DNA of 20,928 nucleotides, from positions 1 to 20,928 of IMG/VR virus record IMGVR_UViG_3300034954_001378. One strand, written 5' to 3'. Shown here piece by piece: positions 14,258-20,904 of this stretch (positions are counted from its first letter, which is position 1; every line of letters starts with the position of its first letter). A model generated the notes under the pieces. That model searched no databases. It worked only from the letters and a program-made list of their open reading frames with translations, and was not told the origin of the DNA. The stretch comes from a virus. A program made the translations under genes and the position numbers.

Positions 14258-14918
14258 CGTAATCCTCTCTGGTTTAATGTTTGGTTTGGCACATGGAGTG
14301 CAAGCAGGAGAGGATAAGATCACTAAGGGATATAATTCTAATGACTCCATGGGATGCATGATGCTTCGAGAGTGTAAGAAAGATGTTGATGAAGTATATT
14401 CTCTTCTTGATATCTCTTCACAGTATCCTAACACTGAAGAATTTACACCACAGGCAGAAGAGTTTAATAAACTGTTGATGACACTGAATCAAATTGGTGT
14501 TAAAGTATACCTTGCTGATCAACGATATTTTCCTATTGGGCACCGTGGTGTCTATCATACTGTCAGTAATAATTTCTATCTAAATAAAGATTGGATGGGA
14601 GATCCTGCTGTCCTGATGCAACTTATGCGTCATGAAGGATGGCATGCTGCACAGGATTGTATGGCAGGTACTATTGATAATAGTATGATCGCTATCATCA
14701 AACCCGAAGAAGATGTGCCTATGTTGTGGCGTGTCATGGCGGAACGCACTTATCCTAAAGGTGCAGTGCCATGGGAAGCAGAAGCACAATGGGCAGGTCG
14801 TACAAAGGGTATGACCCAAGCAGCACTTGAAGCATGTGCTACTGGTGCTATGTGGGAGGTGTATGATCCTACACCCTTAACTCGTAAATGGTTAGAACAG
14901 AATGGTTATCTTCCGTAA
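14244..14918 (+). CDS. Exported HEGWH putative zinc metalloprotein, 224 aa
   Basis: I choose the ATG at 14244 because GAAGGAG (14231-14237) lies 6 nt before it and it starts a signal peptide, MKLRNVILSGLMFGLAHGVQAG, with cleavage after VQA. The mature protein carries HEGWH (residues 130-134) in MRHEGWHAAQDC, which fits the HExxH zinc-peptidase motif. Glu178 and Glu180 in PWEAEAQWAGR could supply the third ligand as in gluzincins. Several Cys may form disulfides in the periplasm. The product would act in the host periplasm or thylakoid lumen. Substrate is unknown; peptidase activity is inferred from the motif only. The 3' end overlaps the next gene by 17 bp. Confidence 0.7.
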   Translation: MKLRNVILSGLMFGLAHGVQAGEDKITKGYNSNDSMGCMMLRECKKDVDEVYSLLDISSQYPNTEEFTPQAEEFNKLLMTLNQIGVKVYLADQRYFPIGHRGVYHTVSNNFYLNKDWMGDPAVLMQLMRHEGWHAAQDCMAGTIDNSMIAIIKPEEDVPMLWRVMAERTYPKGAVPWEAEAQWAGRTKGMTQAALEACATGAMWEVYDPTPLTRKWLEQNGYLP

Positions 14919-15375
14919 AAATCGCTATCAATTAGCGAAGCAAATAACATGGCATGATGTTATTCGCAAAATGGAGAATGAATTTGAACTTGATACATGT
15001 AGTGTTCATGGATTAGTTAATCTTCATGGACATACAATATCAATACCAACTATTGTCCTTCATAATGAAAATCAAACTAAGACTATATTTGATGCAGTAA
15101 AAGAGATTGAGAAAGAGTGGACAACAACCAGTTGTCATTTGTATACATCTTTTGCTAAAGGTGCTGCAACATTTGGTCGTCACAATGATGAGGTAAATGT
15201 TTTAATCGTCGGTGCTATTGGAAAGGTATCATATAAGTTTGATGATGGTACAATACATATTGTAGAACCAGGCGATGCTTTGTATATACCTGCTGGTGTA
15301 TATCACGATCCCGATGTTCTCTCTGCTAGAGTAACTTTGAGTATCTCTACACAACAAACCCCTGAAATATTATGA
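14902..15375 (+). CDS. Cupin / JmjC-like putative metal-dependent oxygenase, 157 aa
   Basis: The C-terminal half shows a single cupin barrel in the style of the cupin_4/JmjC group: TFGRHNDEVNVLIVGAIG (about residues 89-106) with the His94-x-Asp96 metal pair, then VEPGDALYIPAGVYHDP (about 121-137) with His135 as the third metal ligand. The family binds Fe(II) and 2-oxoglutarate in hydroxylases, or other metals in small cupins. At 157 aa it lacks the extra helical and winged-helix domains of ribosomal-protein hydroxylases. It overlaps the upstream gene by 17 bp and the downstream oxygenase by 4 bp, so the two may act together. Substrate unknown. Confidence 0.65.
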   Translation: MVIFRKNRYQLAKQITWHDVIRKMENEFELDTCSVHGLVNLHGHTISIPTIVLHNENQTKTIFDAVKEIEKEWTTTSCHLYTSFAKGAATFGRHNDEVNVLIVGAIGKVSYKFDDGTIHIVEPGDALYIPAGVYHDPDVLSARVTLSISTQQTPEIL

Positions 15376-15980
15376 GTAACGCAAGAGATTATCTCTTCAA
15401 GATTCCTTTTAGACAGTATAGTCTAGATAACTGGCAGGCAAAGAAGGAAGCAATTATGAAAGCACTTCCTTTGGATAAGTATACCGACTTTTATGATAAC
15501 GGTGGTATCCCTGAATATATGCCTGTAATCTCAGATTGCATTGATACTGAGATGAGAGATTTCTCTCAAACTTATCCTTGTCCTGTAATGATCACTGCAC
15601 TTTGGTTTGAATTATCAAAACCAGGCGATTATCATGGACCACATAATCACGGTGCTACAGGATACTCTGCTATTCTGTACGTTGACTATGATGCAGGAGA
15701 ACATGAAGCAACTAAGTTTCATTGTCCTTTCTTAGAAGCTGCTACGGGTGAAAATCTGAAATATCAACCTGTTGTTAGAGAGGGAGATCTAATTGTATTC
15801 CCATCTAGTATTTTACATGAGGCACCCATAAATACAGGTAAGAAAAATAGATTGATTGTATCTTTCAACATCATGGGTGAAGATGTTGCTAGAAGTTATC
15901 AGGCGGGTCTCAAATCATCTCCTTTAACGAGACGCGACTTTGACCTATATAATTCTGGTTTCGGCAACTCCGATAAATAG
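15372..15980 (+). CDS. 2-oxoglutarate/Fe(II)-dependent oxygenase family protein, 202 aa
   Basis: The double-stranded beta-helix pattern is clear: ELSKPGDYHGPHNHGATGYS (about residues 80-99) with His91 and His93, then a strand AILYVDYD, EGDLIVFPSSILHEAP (about 137-152) with His149, and KNRLIVSFNIMG with Arg160 for the 2-oxoglutarate carboxylate. This matches the 'putative 2OG-Fe(II) oxygenase' group common in marine T4-like phages. The start ATG overlaps the cupin stop by 4 bp. Its stop overlaps the late promoter for gp5. Substrate is unknown; protein or nucleobase hydroxylation are candidates. Confidence 0.75.
   Translation: MSNARDYLFKIPFRQYSLDNWQAKKEAIMKALPLDKYTDFYDNGGIPEYMPVISDCIDTEMRDFSQTYPCPVMITALWFELSKPGDYHGPHNHGATGYSAILYVDYDAGEHEATKFHCPFLEAATGENLKYQPVVREGDLIVFPSSILHEAPINTGKKNRLIVSFNIMGEDVARSYQAGLKSSPLTRRDFDLYNSGFGNSDK
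15972..15979 (+). promoter_or_regulatory. T4-type late promoter for the gp5-like spike gene
   Basis: GATAAATA matches the late core at 7 of 8 positions and lies 20 nt before the ATG at 16000. It overlaps the stop codon of the upstream oxygenase gene. Confidence 0.6.
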
Positions 15981-15999
15981 TCAAAATACAAATTGATAG

Positions 16000-18549
16000 A
16001 TGCAAACTATTGACGGTATTATTAATGAACCTACAGTAAATTTCGTCGGTAAAGACGGATTTTTCTGGTGGGTTGGTGAGGTTGAAGATAACGAAGACCC
16101 GATGAGATTGGGTCGCGTCAAAGTGCGTGTTCTTGGATACTACACTAATGTTCGTGGTAGCACTACGAATGATTTGCCAACGGATTATCTTCCTTGGGCA
16201 ACTGTTCTTCAGCATACTTGTCAACCTGGTAATGATGGACAAGGTGAGAGTTCTGGTCAATTACAACCAGGCGCTATTGTTATGGGTTTCTTCATGGATG
16301 GAGAAGCAGCACAGATGCCTATCGTATTAGGTGTCATGCGTGTTAAGAAGTCTGCAGACACTCAGAAAGAAAAAGTATTTGCCTTCACAGGTGAAGCAAT
16401 GGAACCTGGCATTGCTCCCAACGTTGCAACAGTTCATCCGATGAACCCTAATGCAACTATGGCAACTACACAAGAAGAGGGTTTCTACAGACCAAAACAA
16501 GATAACACCGTTTCATTACCTGGTAAAGATCAGGATGGTAATCCCAATGAAACTGCTGGTGCTGGATCTCCTGCTAATGTAGGAAACTTATTGAATGGTA
16601 GTGGTGGTAATCCCAACAAACCTAGACAACCAGAAAAACCAATTCCTGCTGCTAATGGTGTTGCTGGACCATGGAAGACACTAGAGTATGAGTTATCATA
16701 TCTCTTAGAAGATCTTGCTGACCATGCTGGATCACTAATTAAAGCAGAAGATGGTGACTTCCTTGATATTGTCACAGGTAAACTTGTTAGTGCAAAGGCA
16801 TTGACTGCAAAGATTCAGAACTTCTTGAGTGCGGTATTTGCTCAGGTTGTATCTGCGATGCGACAATCTTTAGCAAACCTTGCAGAACAGTTAGAACTTG
16901 TCAATATTCTTGGTGGTGCAACTGGTGCTCCTTTCGTGGTCTTCACGGTAATTCAACAGGCAGTTACGACGATCCTTAAATCTCTCTGCATGATCGACAA
17001 TCAACTGTTGGGTTTCATTGCAGATCCTGTTGGTTCAATCGTAGGTTTACTTGAAGGTGTACTCGACGGTCTGATTGATAAAGCAACCTTTGTTATGCAG
17101 GGTGTACAAACTGCTATCGATAGAGTTATTTGTCAGGTTCAAGGTCTTCTCGATACAGTTCTTGGTGTGGTTGATACTGTAAAAGGTATCGTCGATGGTG
17201 TTGGTAAAGCAAAAGAAATCATCGATGCATGGCAAGCAGGTAGTGAAATCTTTGAAGCAGGTACAGACCTATTCACAAAGGGTATTACTTCAATCACTGG
17301 TTTGATTGCTATGTTCATTAAGTTCATTGGCAGTGGTTGTGGTCGTAGTGCTGATGGTGGTAAAGATACTGTAGGTTGGTATCCTTTATTTGGTGTTACT
17401 CATTGTACTCCTGAAGAATTAGAAGAAATTAATAAGATACGAGGTAAATCTAGAGGTGACTGTGGAGGAGACAGTAGAGCAGGTGGTCTTTTAGATAGCA
17501 TCTTTAATGATGCAGATCCTTATCTGACTGCTGCAAAAACTTTCTTAGATGGATCTTATGAGATGTTTGTCGGTACACCTGGCAGACAAGCAAGTATTCA
17601 TAAAAATGCCAGTGGTACTACTCATACATCTGTTAAATTAAATCAGAGTTTGTATGCAGAGTATGTTGCTCGTAAAAAAATTCGTGAAGAAAGTCCAAAT
17701 CTGACACCTGAACAGATTGAAGATAAGGTAAAAAAATATACTAAGACACAAAATAATCAAAAAGGTGATGATGGTGCTTTAGTTGCAGATCATACATCAT
17801 ATGCTGGTAACCGTACAGAGGAGACACATGGTGACAATTGTTCTACCGTAGATGGTGATGTTGTCAGAAATATTAAAGGTGATTACTTCCTGAAAGTTAC
17901 TGGAGATTGTCACATTGAAGTTGGTGGTGGTTTCTTCTTAGGTGCTGAAGGTGCTCCTAAAGTTGTTGATAAAAAAGGTGAGAAGAAAAACAGTAAAGTT
18001 CAGAAGCATACTATCAGATTTGGTTCTGATGTTGACATAAACACAGTTGGTGCTAAGTTTGAATTGCAGGGTGCTGAAGCAAATATTGCATCTACATCTA
18101 CTAAGATTACTGGTAGTATGTACGAAAACTCTGCATCACAACAGAGTAGAAGTGCTGCAGAACAAATCTTTAGTGGTGATAACTCTATTGAGATTGTTAC
18201 ACCTCACTTAGTTGAGATGATCAATACACCCCCATCACCTATTCCCAAAGCACTTACTGGTATTCGTAGATTTGTTGGTGGATCTGTAGAGACAGTTATG
18301 ACACCTGGTTTATCTGCTGATGCTATTCCTAGATATACTATTGTCAATCCACTTGGTCCTTATTCTTTGACTTGTGGTGCAACAGGATATAACTGTAACG
18401 TTGCTACTGGAATGTTTAATGTCAACGTTGGTGCTGGAGCTATCGTCCTGAATGCTGCTCTCGCTGCAACCGTCAAGTGTGGTCTAGGCATGGTCTTGTC
18501 TGCTGAAGGTATCGTCATAATCGACGGTAAATCGATTTTCCTCAATTGA
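16000..18549 (+). CDS. 5: gp5-like baseplate hub spike protein without an obvious lysozyme domain
   Basis: This 849-aa protein has a gp5/VgrG-type N-terminal OB domain: FFWWVGEVEDNEDPMRLGRV (about residues 22-41) and VKVRVLGYYTN, LPWATVLQHT, PGAIVMGFFMDGEAAQMPIVLGV (about 89-111). Residues 130-220 are a Pro/Gly/Asn-rich linker. Residues about 222-447 form a long hydrophobic helical region that replaces the site of the T4 lysozyme domain. The rest has strand-forming parts (GDYFLKVTGDCHIEVGGGFF, about 627-646) and ends with a short beta-rich tip, SAEGIVIIDGKSIFLN. T4 gp5 (575 aa) is the membrane-puncturing spike and lysozyme. No Glu-8-Asp-5-Thr lysozyme triad is evident. The late promoter at 15972 drives it. 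Confidence 0.8.
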   Translation: MQTIDGIINEPTVNFVGKDGFFWWVGEVEDNEDPMRLGRVKVRVLGYYTNVRGSTTNDLPTDYLPWATVLQHTCQPGNDGQGESSGQLQPGAIVMGFFMDGEAAQMPIVLGVMRVKKSADTQKEKVFAFTGEAMEPGIAPNVATVHPMNPNATMATTQEEGFYRPKQDNTVSLPGKDQDGNPNETAGAGSPANVGNLLNGSGGNPNKPRQPEKPIPAANGVAGPWKTLEYELSYLLEDLADHAGSLIKAEDGDFLDIVTGKLVSAKALTAKIQNFLSAVFAQVVSAMRQSLANLAEQLELVNILGGATGAPFVVFTVIQQAVTTILKSLCMIDNQLLGFIADPVGSIVGLLEGVLDGLIDKATFVMQGVQTAIDRVICQVQGLLDTVLGVVDTVKGIVDGVGKAKEIIDAWQAGSEIFEAGTDLFTKGITSITGLIAMFIKFIGSGCGRSADGGKDTVGWYPLFGVTHCTPEELEEINKIRGKSRGDCGGDSRAGGLLDSIFNDADPYLTAAKTFLDGSYEMFVGTPGRQASIHKNASGTTHTSVKLNQSLYAEYVARKKIREESPNLTPEQIEDKVKKYTKTQNNQKGDDGALVADHTSYAGNRTEETHGDNCSTVDGDVVRNIKGDYFLKVTGDCHIEVGGGFFLGAEGAPKVVDKKGEKKNSKVQKHTIRFGSDVDINTVGAKFELQGAEANIASTSTKITGSMYENSASQQSRSAAEQIFSGDNSIEIVTPHLVEMINTPPSPIPKALTGIRRFVGGSVETVMTPGLSADAIPRYTIVNPLGPYSLTCGATGYNCNVATGMFNVNVGAGAIVLNAALAATVKCGLGMVLSAEGIVIIDGKSIFLN

Positions 18550-18550
18550 C

Positions 18551-18579
18551 TTGACACGCTCAGGGCGGTCTGCTATACT
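18551..18579 (+). promoter_or_regulatory. Sigma70-type promoter
   Basis: TTGACA (18551-18556), a 17-nt spacer and TATACT (18574-18579): consensus -35 and 5 of 6 at -10. It starts just after the gp5 stop and gives a leader of about 15-20 nt before the ATG at 18603. It probably separates host-polymerase (early) expression of the small-gene cluster from late gp5 expression. Confidence 0.8.
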
Positions 18580-18602
18580 GCATAAGTAAAGACACAGACC
18601 AC

Positions 18603-18800
18603 ATGCCCAATACAGAACTCGCTCACGTTTTCGTTAATTTCTCCAAACGAAAAATCAAAATCGTAGACAACGAAGGATACGACAAAGAAGTTCAGTGGAA
18701 ATGGGACTTCGAGGGTGCTGCTGGATTTGCAGAGACTATCTCTGAACTCGGTCACATTCTTGATCCCGAAATGGTAACTTATCTCTTTGCAGAACAATGA
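18603..18800 (+). CDS. Hypothetical protein, 65 aa
   Basis: First gene after the sigma70-type promoter. The product begins MPNTELAHVFVNFSKRKIKIVDNEGYDKEV and has a beta-rich first half and an acidic helical second half (FAETISELGHILDPEMVTYLF). No signal peptide or metal motif is seen. No Shine-Dalgarno is seen in the short leader. The stop TGA shares ATGA with the next gene. Such short, early, acidic proteins are often host-takeover factors in T4-like phages, but no function can be assigned. Confidence 0.7.
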   Translation: MPNTELAHVFVNFSKRKIKIVDNEGYDKEVQWKWDFEGAAGFAETISELGHILDPEMVTYLFAEQ

Positions 18801-19018
18801 TCGGACCTATTGGTATTACACTTCGTCAAGCAGAAGATCACTTTGATTTCATCTTGGATCTTACAGAAACTCAAAGAGTTTGCTGGAAAATTACTCGCCC
18901 TGACGGAAAATCTGCTATGATGGTTCCTGTCAATGAAGTTCCTCCTGTTCCTGAAGAAATTCAGACTCAGGTAGAAGAATTTCAAAAACAATTTTTAGAG
19001 GCAGCGAATGAGACCTGA
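18797..19018 (+). CDS. Hypothetical protein, 73 aa
   Basis: The ATG overlaps the upstream stop by 4 bp. The product (MIGPIGITLRQAEDHFDFIL...) has a beta-rich part with VCWKITRPDGKSAMMVPVNE and an acidic, Gln-rich C-terminal helix (EEIQTQVEEFQKQFLEAANET). It is about the same size as the previous product and similar in layout (strands then acidic helix), but I see no clear sequence match between them. No family is recognised. The stop lies 11 bp inside the next small gene. Confidence 0.65.
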   Translation: MIGPIGITLRQAEDHFDFILDLTETQRVCWKITRPDGKSAMMVPVNEVPPVPEEIQTQVEEFQKQFLEAANET

Positions 19019-19175
19019 AACTCGTCATGCAATGGAAATGCTTTGGTCAGCAAAATGGAACTTGCCAACTGCAGCAAAACATGCTAATCTGACCAACAAG
19101 GAGATGAAAATCACCTTCAACGAATACTGTTCATTTCATCCACCCACCCATAATATTGGGAGTGTGGCGGAATAG
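19008..19175 (+). CDS. Small hypothetical protein, 55 aa, ending inside tRNA-Leu
   Basis: ATG at 19008 with an 11-bp overlap on the previous gene; stop TAG at 19173-19175. The product starts MRPETRHAMEMLWSAKWNLPTAAKHANLTNKEMK and is basic and helical. The segment WNLPTAAKHANLTNKEMKIT resembles a helix-turn-helix ('TAA.HANLT...'), so a small DNA-binding role is possible; this is a weak inference. The last 18 bp of the gene belong to tRNA-Leu. Overlap with both neighbours supports real translation. Confidence 0.55.
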   Translation: MRPETRHAMEMLWSAKWNLPTAAKHANLTNKEMKITFNEYCSFHPPTHNIGSVAE

Positions 19176-19241
19176 GTAGACGCACCAGACTTAAAATCTG
19201 TTGATTGTAAAATCGTAAGGGTTCAAGTCCCTTCACTCCTA
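19158..19241 (+). tRNA. tRNA-Leu (anticodon TAA)
   Basis: An 84-nt class II tRNA: acceptor GGGAGTG (19158-19164) with CACTCCT (19234-19240, one G-U), D-stem GCG/CGC, anticodon arm CAGA-CTTAAAA-TCTG with anticodon TAA, a long variable arm (GATTGTAAAATC pairing), T-arm AAGGG-TTCAAGT-CCCTT, discriminator A. No encoded CCA. It reads UUA. The next gene starts 2 nt after its end. Confidence 0.92.
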
Positions 19242-19243
19242 CT

Positions 19244-19822
19244 ATGTCTTGTCATCTAATTTATCCTATCAGTTTTTATTGGCACTTCAGAGCACCGAAC
19301 GCAGAAGAATTTATTGAAGCGGTGGAGAATTGCCATGAACCAATTGACAACGATCAATTTCGTTGGGGTAAAGAATGTGTCATTGACAGAGTTCCTTTGA
19401 AATGGGAATCATGGATGTCTATAGTAACTCCGTCTCTTCATGAAGTTGCTAATCAGATGAACAGAATCTTCGGGTTCGTTATGTATGATCCTTGGATCAA
19501 TTATTACAAGAGAGGATATTTTCAAGAAGTACACGATCATGCTATGCAAGACCTCGCCATGGTATTTTTTGCCAATGATGGTGAGGGATTTTCAAAGTTT
19601 TGCTTCACAGATAGATATAGCACGTCTCTCAGAACTGAAGTAAAAAAATTGGTCGGATACCAAAATATCCGTGGTATAAACTACAAAGCAGGTGATGTCA
19701 TTATCTTTCCTGGTCACCTTATGCATATGGTTACACCACACCAAAGCGATGTTACTAGAAAAACATTCGCATGTAATATTCAACTCAAGGACGTATGTAA
19801 ACCCGAAGTACCGCCAAATTAG
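19244..19822 (+). CDS. Putative 2OG-Fe(II) oxygenase-like protein, 192 aa
   Basis: Start ATG 19244, 2 nt after tRNA-Leu. The product has YKRGYFQEVHDHAMQDLAMV (about residues 88-107) with His97-Asp98-His99, then a strand FFANDGEG, and KAGDVIIFPGHLMHMVTPH (about 147-165) with His161, followed by RKTFACNIQ with a possible 2-oxoglutarate Arg at about 171. This is the usual H-x-(D/H)...H...R arrangement, although overall similarity to the oxygenase at 15372 is low. The stop TAG (19820-19822) lies inside tRNA-Thr. Substrate unknown. Confidence 0.65.
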   Translation: MSCHLIYPISFYWHFRAPNAEEFIEAVENCHEPIDNDQFRWGKECVIDRVPLKWESWMSIVTPSLHEVANQMNRIFGFVMYDPWINYYKRGYFQEVHDHAMQDLAMVFFANDGEGFSKFCFTDRYSTSLRTEVKKLVGYQNIRGINYKAGDVIIFPGHLMHMVTPHQSDVTRKTFACNIQLKDVCKPEVPPN

Positions 19823-19886
19823 CTCAGTTGGATAGAGCAACGGTTTTGTAAACCGTAGGTCGTCGGTTCAAGTCCGACATTTGGCT
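19813..19886 (+). tRNA. tRNA-Thr (anticodon TGT)
   Basis: A 74-nt cloverleaf: acceptor GCCAAAT (19813-19819) with ATTTGGC (19879-19885), D-stem GCTC/GAGC, anticodon arm ACGGT-TTTGTAA-ACCGT with anticodon TGT, T-arm GTCGG-TTCAAGT-CCGAC, discriminator T. No encoded CCA. It reads ACA. Positions 8-10 (TAG) are the stop codon of the upstream gene. Confidence 0.92.
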
Positions 19887-19888
19887 TA

Positions 19889-19928
19889 GGGGGAGTATTA
19901 AAGATCTGCATTTAGAAGCAGCGCCCCC
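19889..19928 (+). ncRNA. Structured RNA segment in the leader after tRNA-Thr
   Basis: GGGGG (19889-19893) pairs with CCCCC (19924-19928); inside, CTGC (19906-19909) pairs with GCAG (19918-19921) around ATTTAGAA. It begins 2 nt after tRNA-Thr and ends 19 nt before the next ATG. It lacks D and T arms, so it is not a normal tRNA. It may protect the 3' end of the tRNA, act as a leader element of the next gene, or be a small RNA. No T-run follows. Confidence 0.45.
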
Positions 19929-19947
19929 GCTTACTTACTAATTAATT

Positions 19948-20535
19948 ATGTCCAATTTACCATCTTTTTCACAGAAACTTCTTTGGATGACTCCCAGTAA
20001 ATTACCTGAGGAGATGATTGTTTCTATGCGAAAGTATGTTGAGGAAGAAATTAAACACACCGTTGCAGGTGTTGATGGTAGACCATGTGAAAGAAACGAA
20101 CTCAGATCATCGATGGCAGGTGGTATTCCTTGGGATGAATGGATACCTGGCATTATATTGAACATGATGGTAGCAGCAAACAAAGATTATTTTAGATATG
20201 AATTAGATTATTTTTCATCAAGAATTCAATCCACTATTTACTACGGAGATCAAAAAGACTTCTATACTTGGCATTGTGATAATGGTGGTAATAGTGTGAA
20301 ACCTCAAACGCAAATGGAAAGGAAACTTTCATGTTCATTGCTGTTGAGTGATCCTTCAGAATATGAAGGTGGTGAATTTCAAATTCATTATGAAAGATCT
20401 TATTTCAAATCTTTGAAACCTGAAAAAGGTCAGTGTGTTATCTTCCCTGCATGGGTTCCACATAGGGTTAGACCTCTTAAAAGCGGCAAAAGAATTTCTT
20501 TGGTTGCTTGGATGGAAGGTCCCATGTTTAGGTAA
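19948..20535 (+). CDS. Prolyl 4-hydroxylase-like 2OG-Fe(II) oxygenase, 195 aa
   Basis: The C-terminal half shows the complete P4H/PKHD-type pattern: DFYTWHCDNG (about residues 104-113) with His109-x-Asp111, RKLSCSLLLSDPSEYEGGEF (about 125-144), KGQCVIFPAWVPHRVRPL (about 160-177) with His172, and GKRISLVAWMEGP with Arg182 for 2-oxoglutarate. All four active-site residues are in place, so an active enzyme is likely. Such enzymes are frequent in marine T4-like phages; the target (protein residue or other) is not known. It follows the structured segment after tRNA-Thr. Confidence 0.85.
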   Translation: MSNLPSFSQKLLWMTPSKLPEEMIVSMRKYVEEEIKHTVAGVDGRPCERNELRSSMAGGIPWDEWIPGIILNMMVAANKDYFRYELDYFSSRIQSTIYYGDQKDFYTWHCDNGGNSVKPQTQMERKLSCSLLLSDPSEYEGGEFQIHYERSYFKSLKPEKGQCVIFPAWVPHRVRPLKSGKRISLVAWMEGPMFR

Positions 20536-20559
20536 ATAGTAACAGTATACATAAACGCC

Positions 20560-20904
20560 ATGGGATTATACGACACCATTTATTCTACATTTGATCTTGG
20601 ACCAGGATTCTGGAATCGAGAATTACGGACAAAAGATCTGGAAGGATACATGACGTATAATTGGATTGATCCTAAAGGTCAACTTTGGACAGTAGATCAT
20701 ACAGGAACATATGATTTTGAAGATAGTGGATGCTTCAAGGTCGTAAAGAACATAAATCATGGTAGAGTATCTCCATACCCTCTTTCAAAACAAATAGAAC
20801 TATATCCTGCACATTGGACAGTGCATTATGCTCCTACTCCTAGTGCAATGGTGACATTTGTAGAGGGTATTGTTGAAAACATATTATTCGCATCTGGTAA
20901 CTAA
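20560..20904 (+). CDS. Hypothetical protein, 114 aa
   Basis: The product begins MGLYDTIYSTFDLGPGFWNRELRTKDLEGYM and is rich in aromatic residues, with WIDPKGQLWTVDHTGTYDF (about 35-53) and HWTVHYAPTP (about 84-93). The alternating strands suggest a small beta fold. No catalytic motif, signal peptide or membrane helix is seen. The TAA stop overlaps the next ATG by one base. Proteins of this look (MGLYD...) are found in cyanophages but I cannot give a function. Confidence 0.7.
   Translation: MGLYDTIYSTFDLGPGFWNRELRTKDLEGYMTYNWIDPKGQLWTVDHTGTYDFEDSGCFKVVKNINHGRVSPYPLSKQIELYPAHWTVHYAPTPSAMVTFVEGIVENILFASGN

Noticed and set aside
19906-19922. Similarity of TTAGAAGCAG to the L11-binding region of 23S rRNA
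   Set aside because: Ten bases only, with flanking stems that differ; too short to exceed chance.
19889-19928. A fourth, degenerate tRNA
   Set aside because: Only an acceptor-like stem and one inner hairpin are present, 40 nt in all; no D or T arm.
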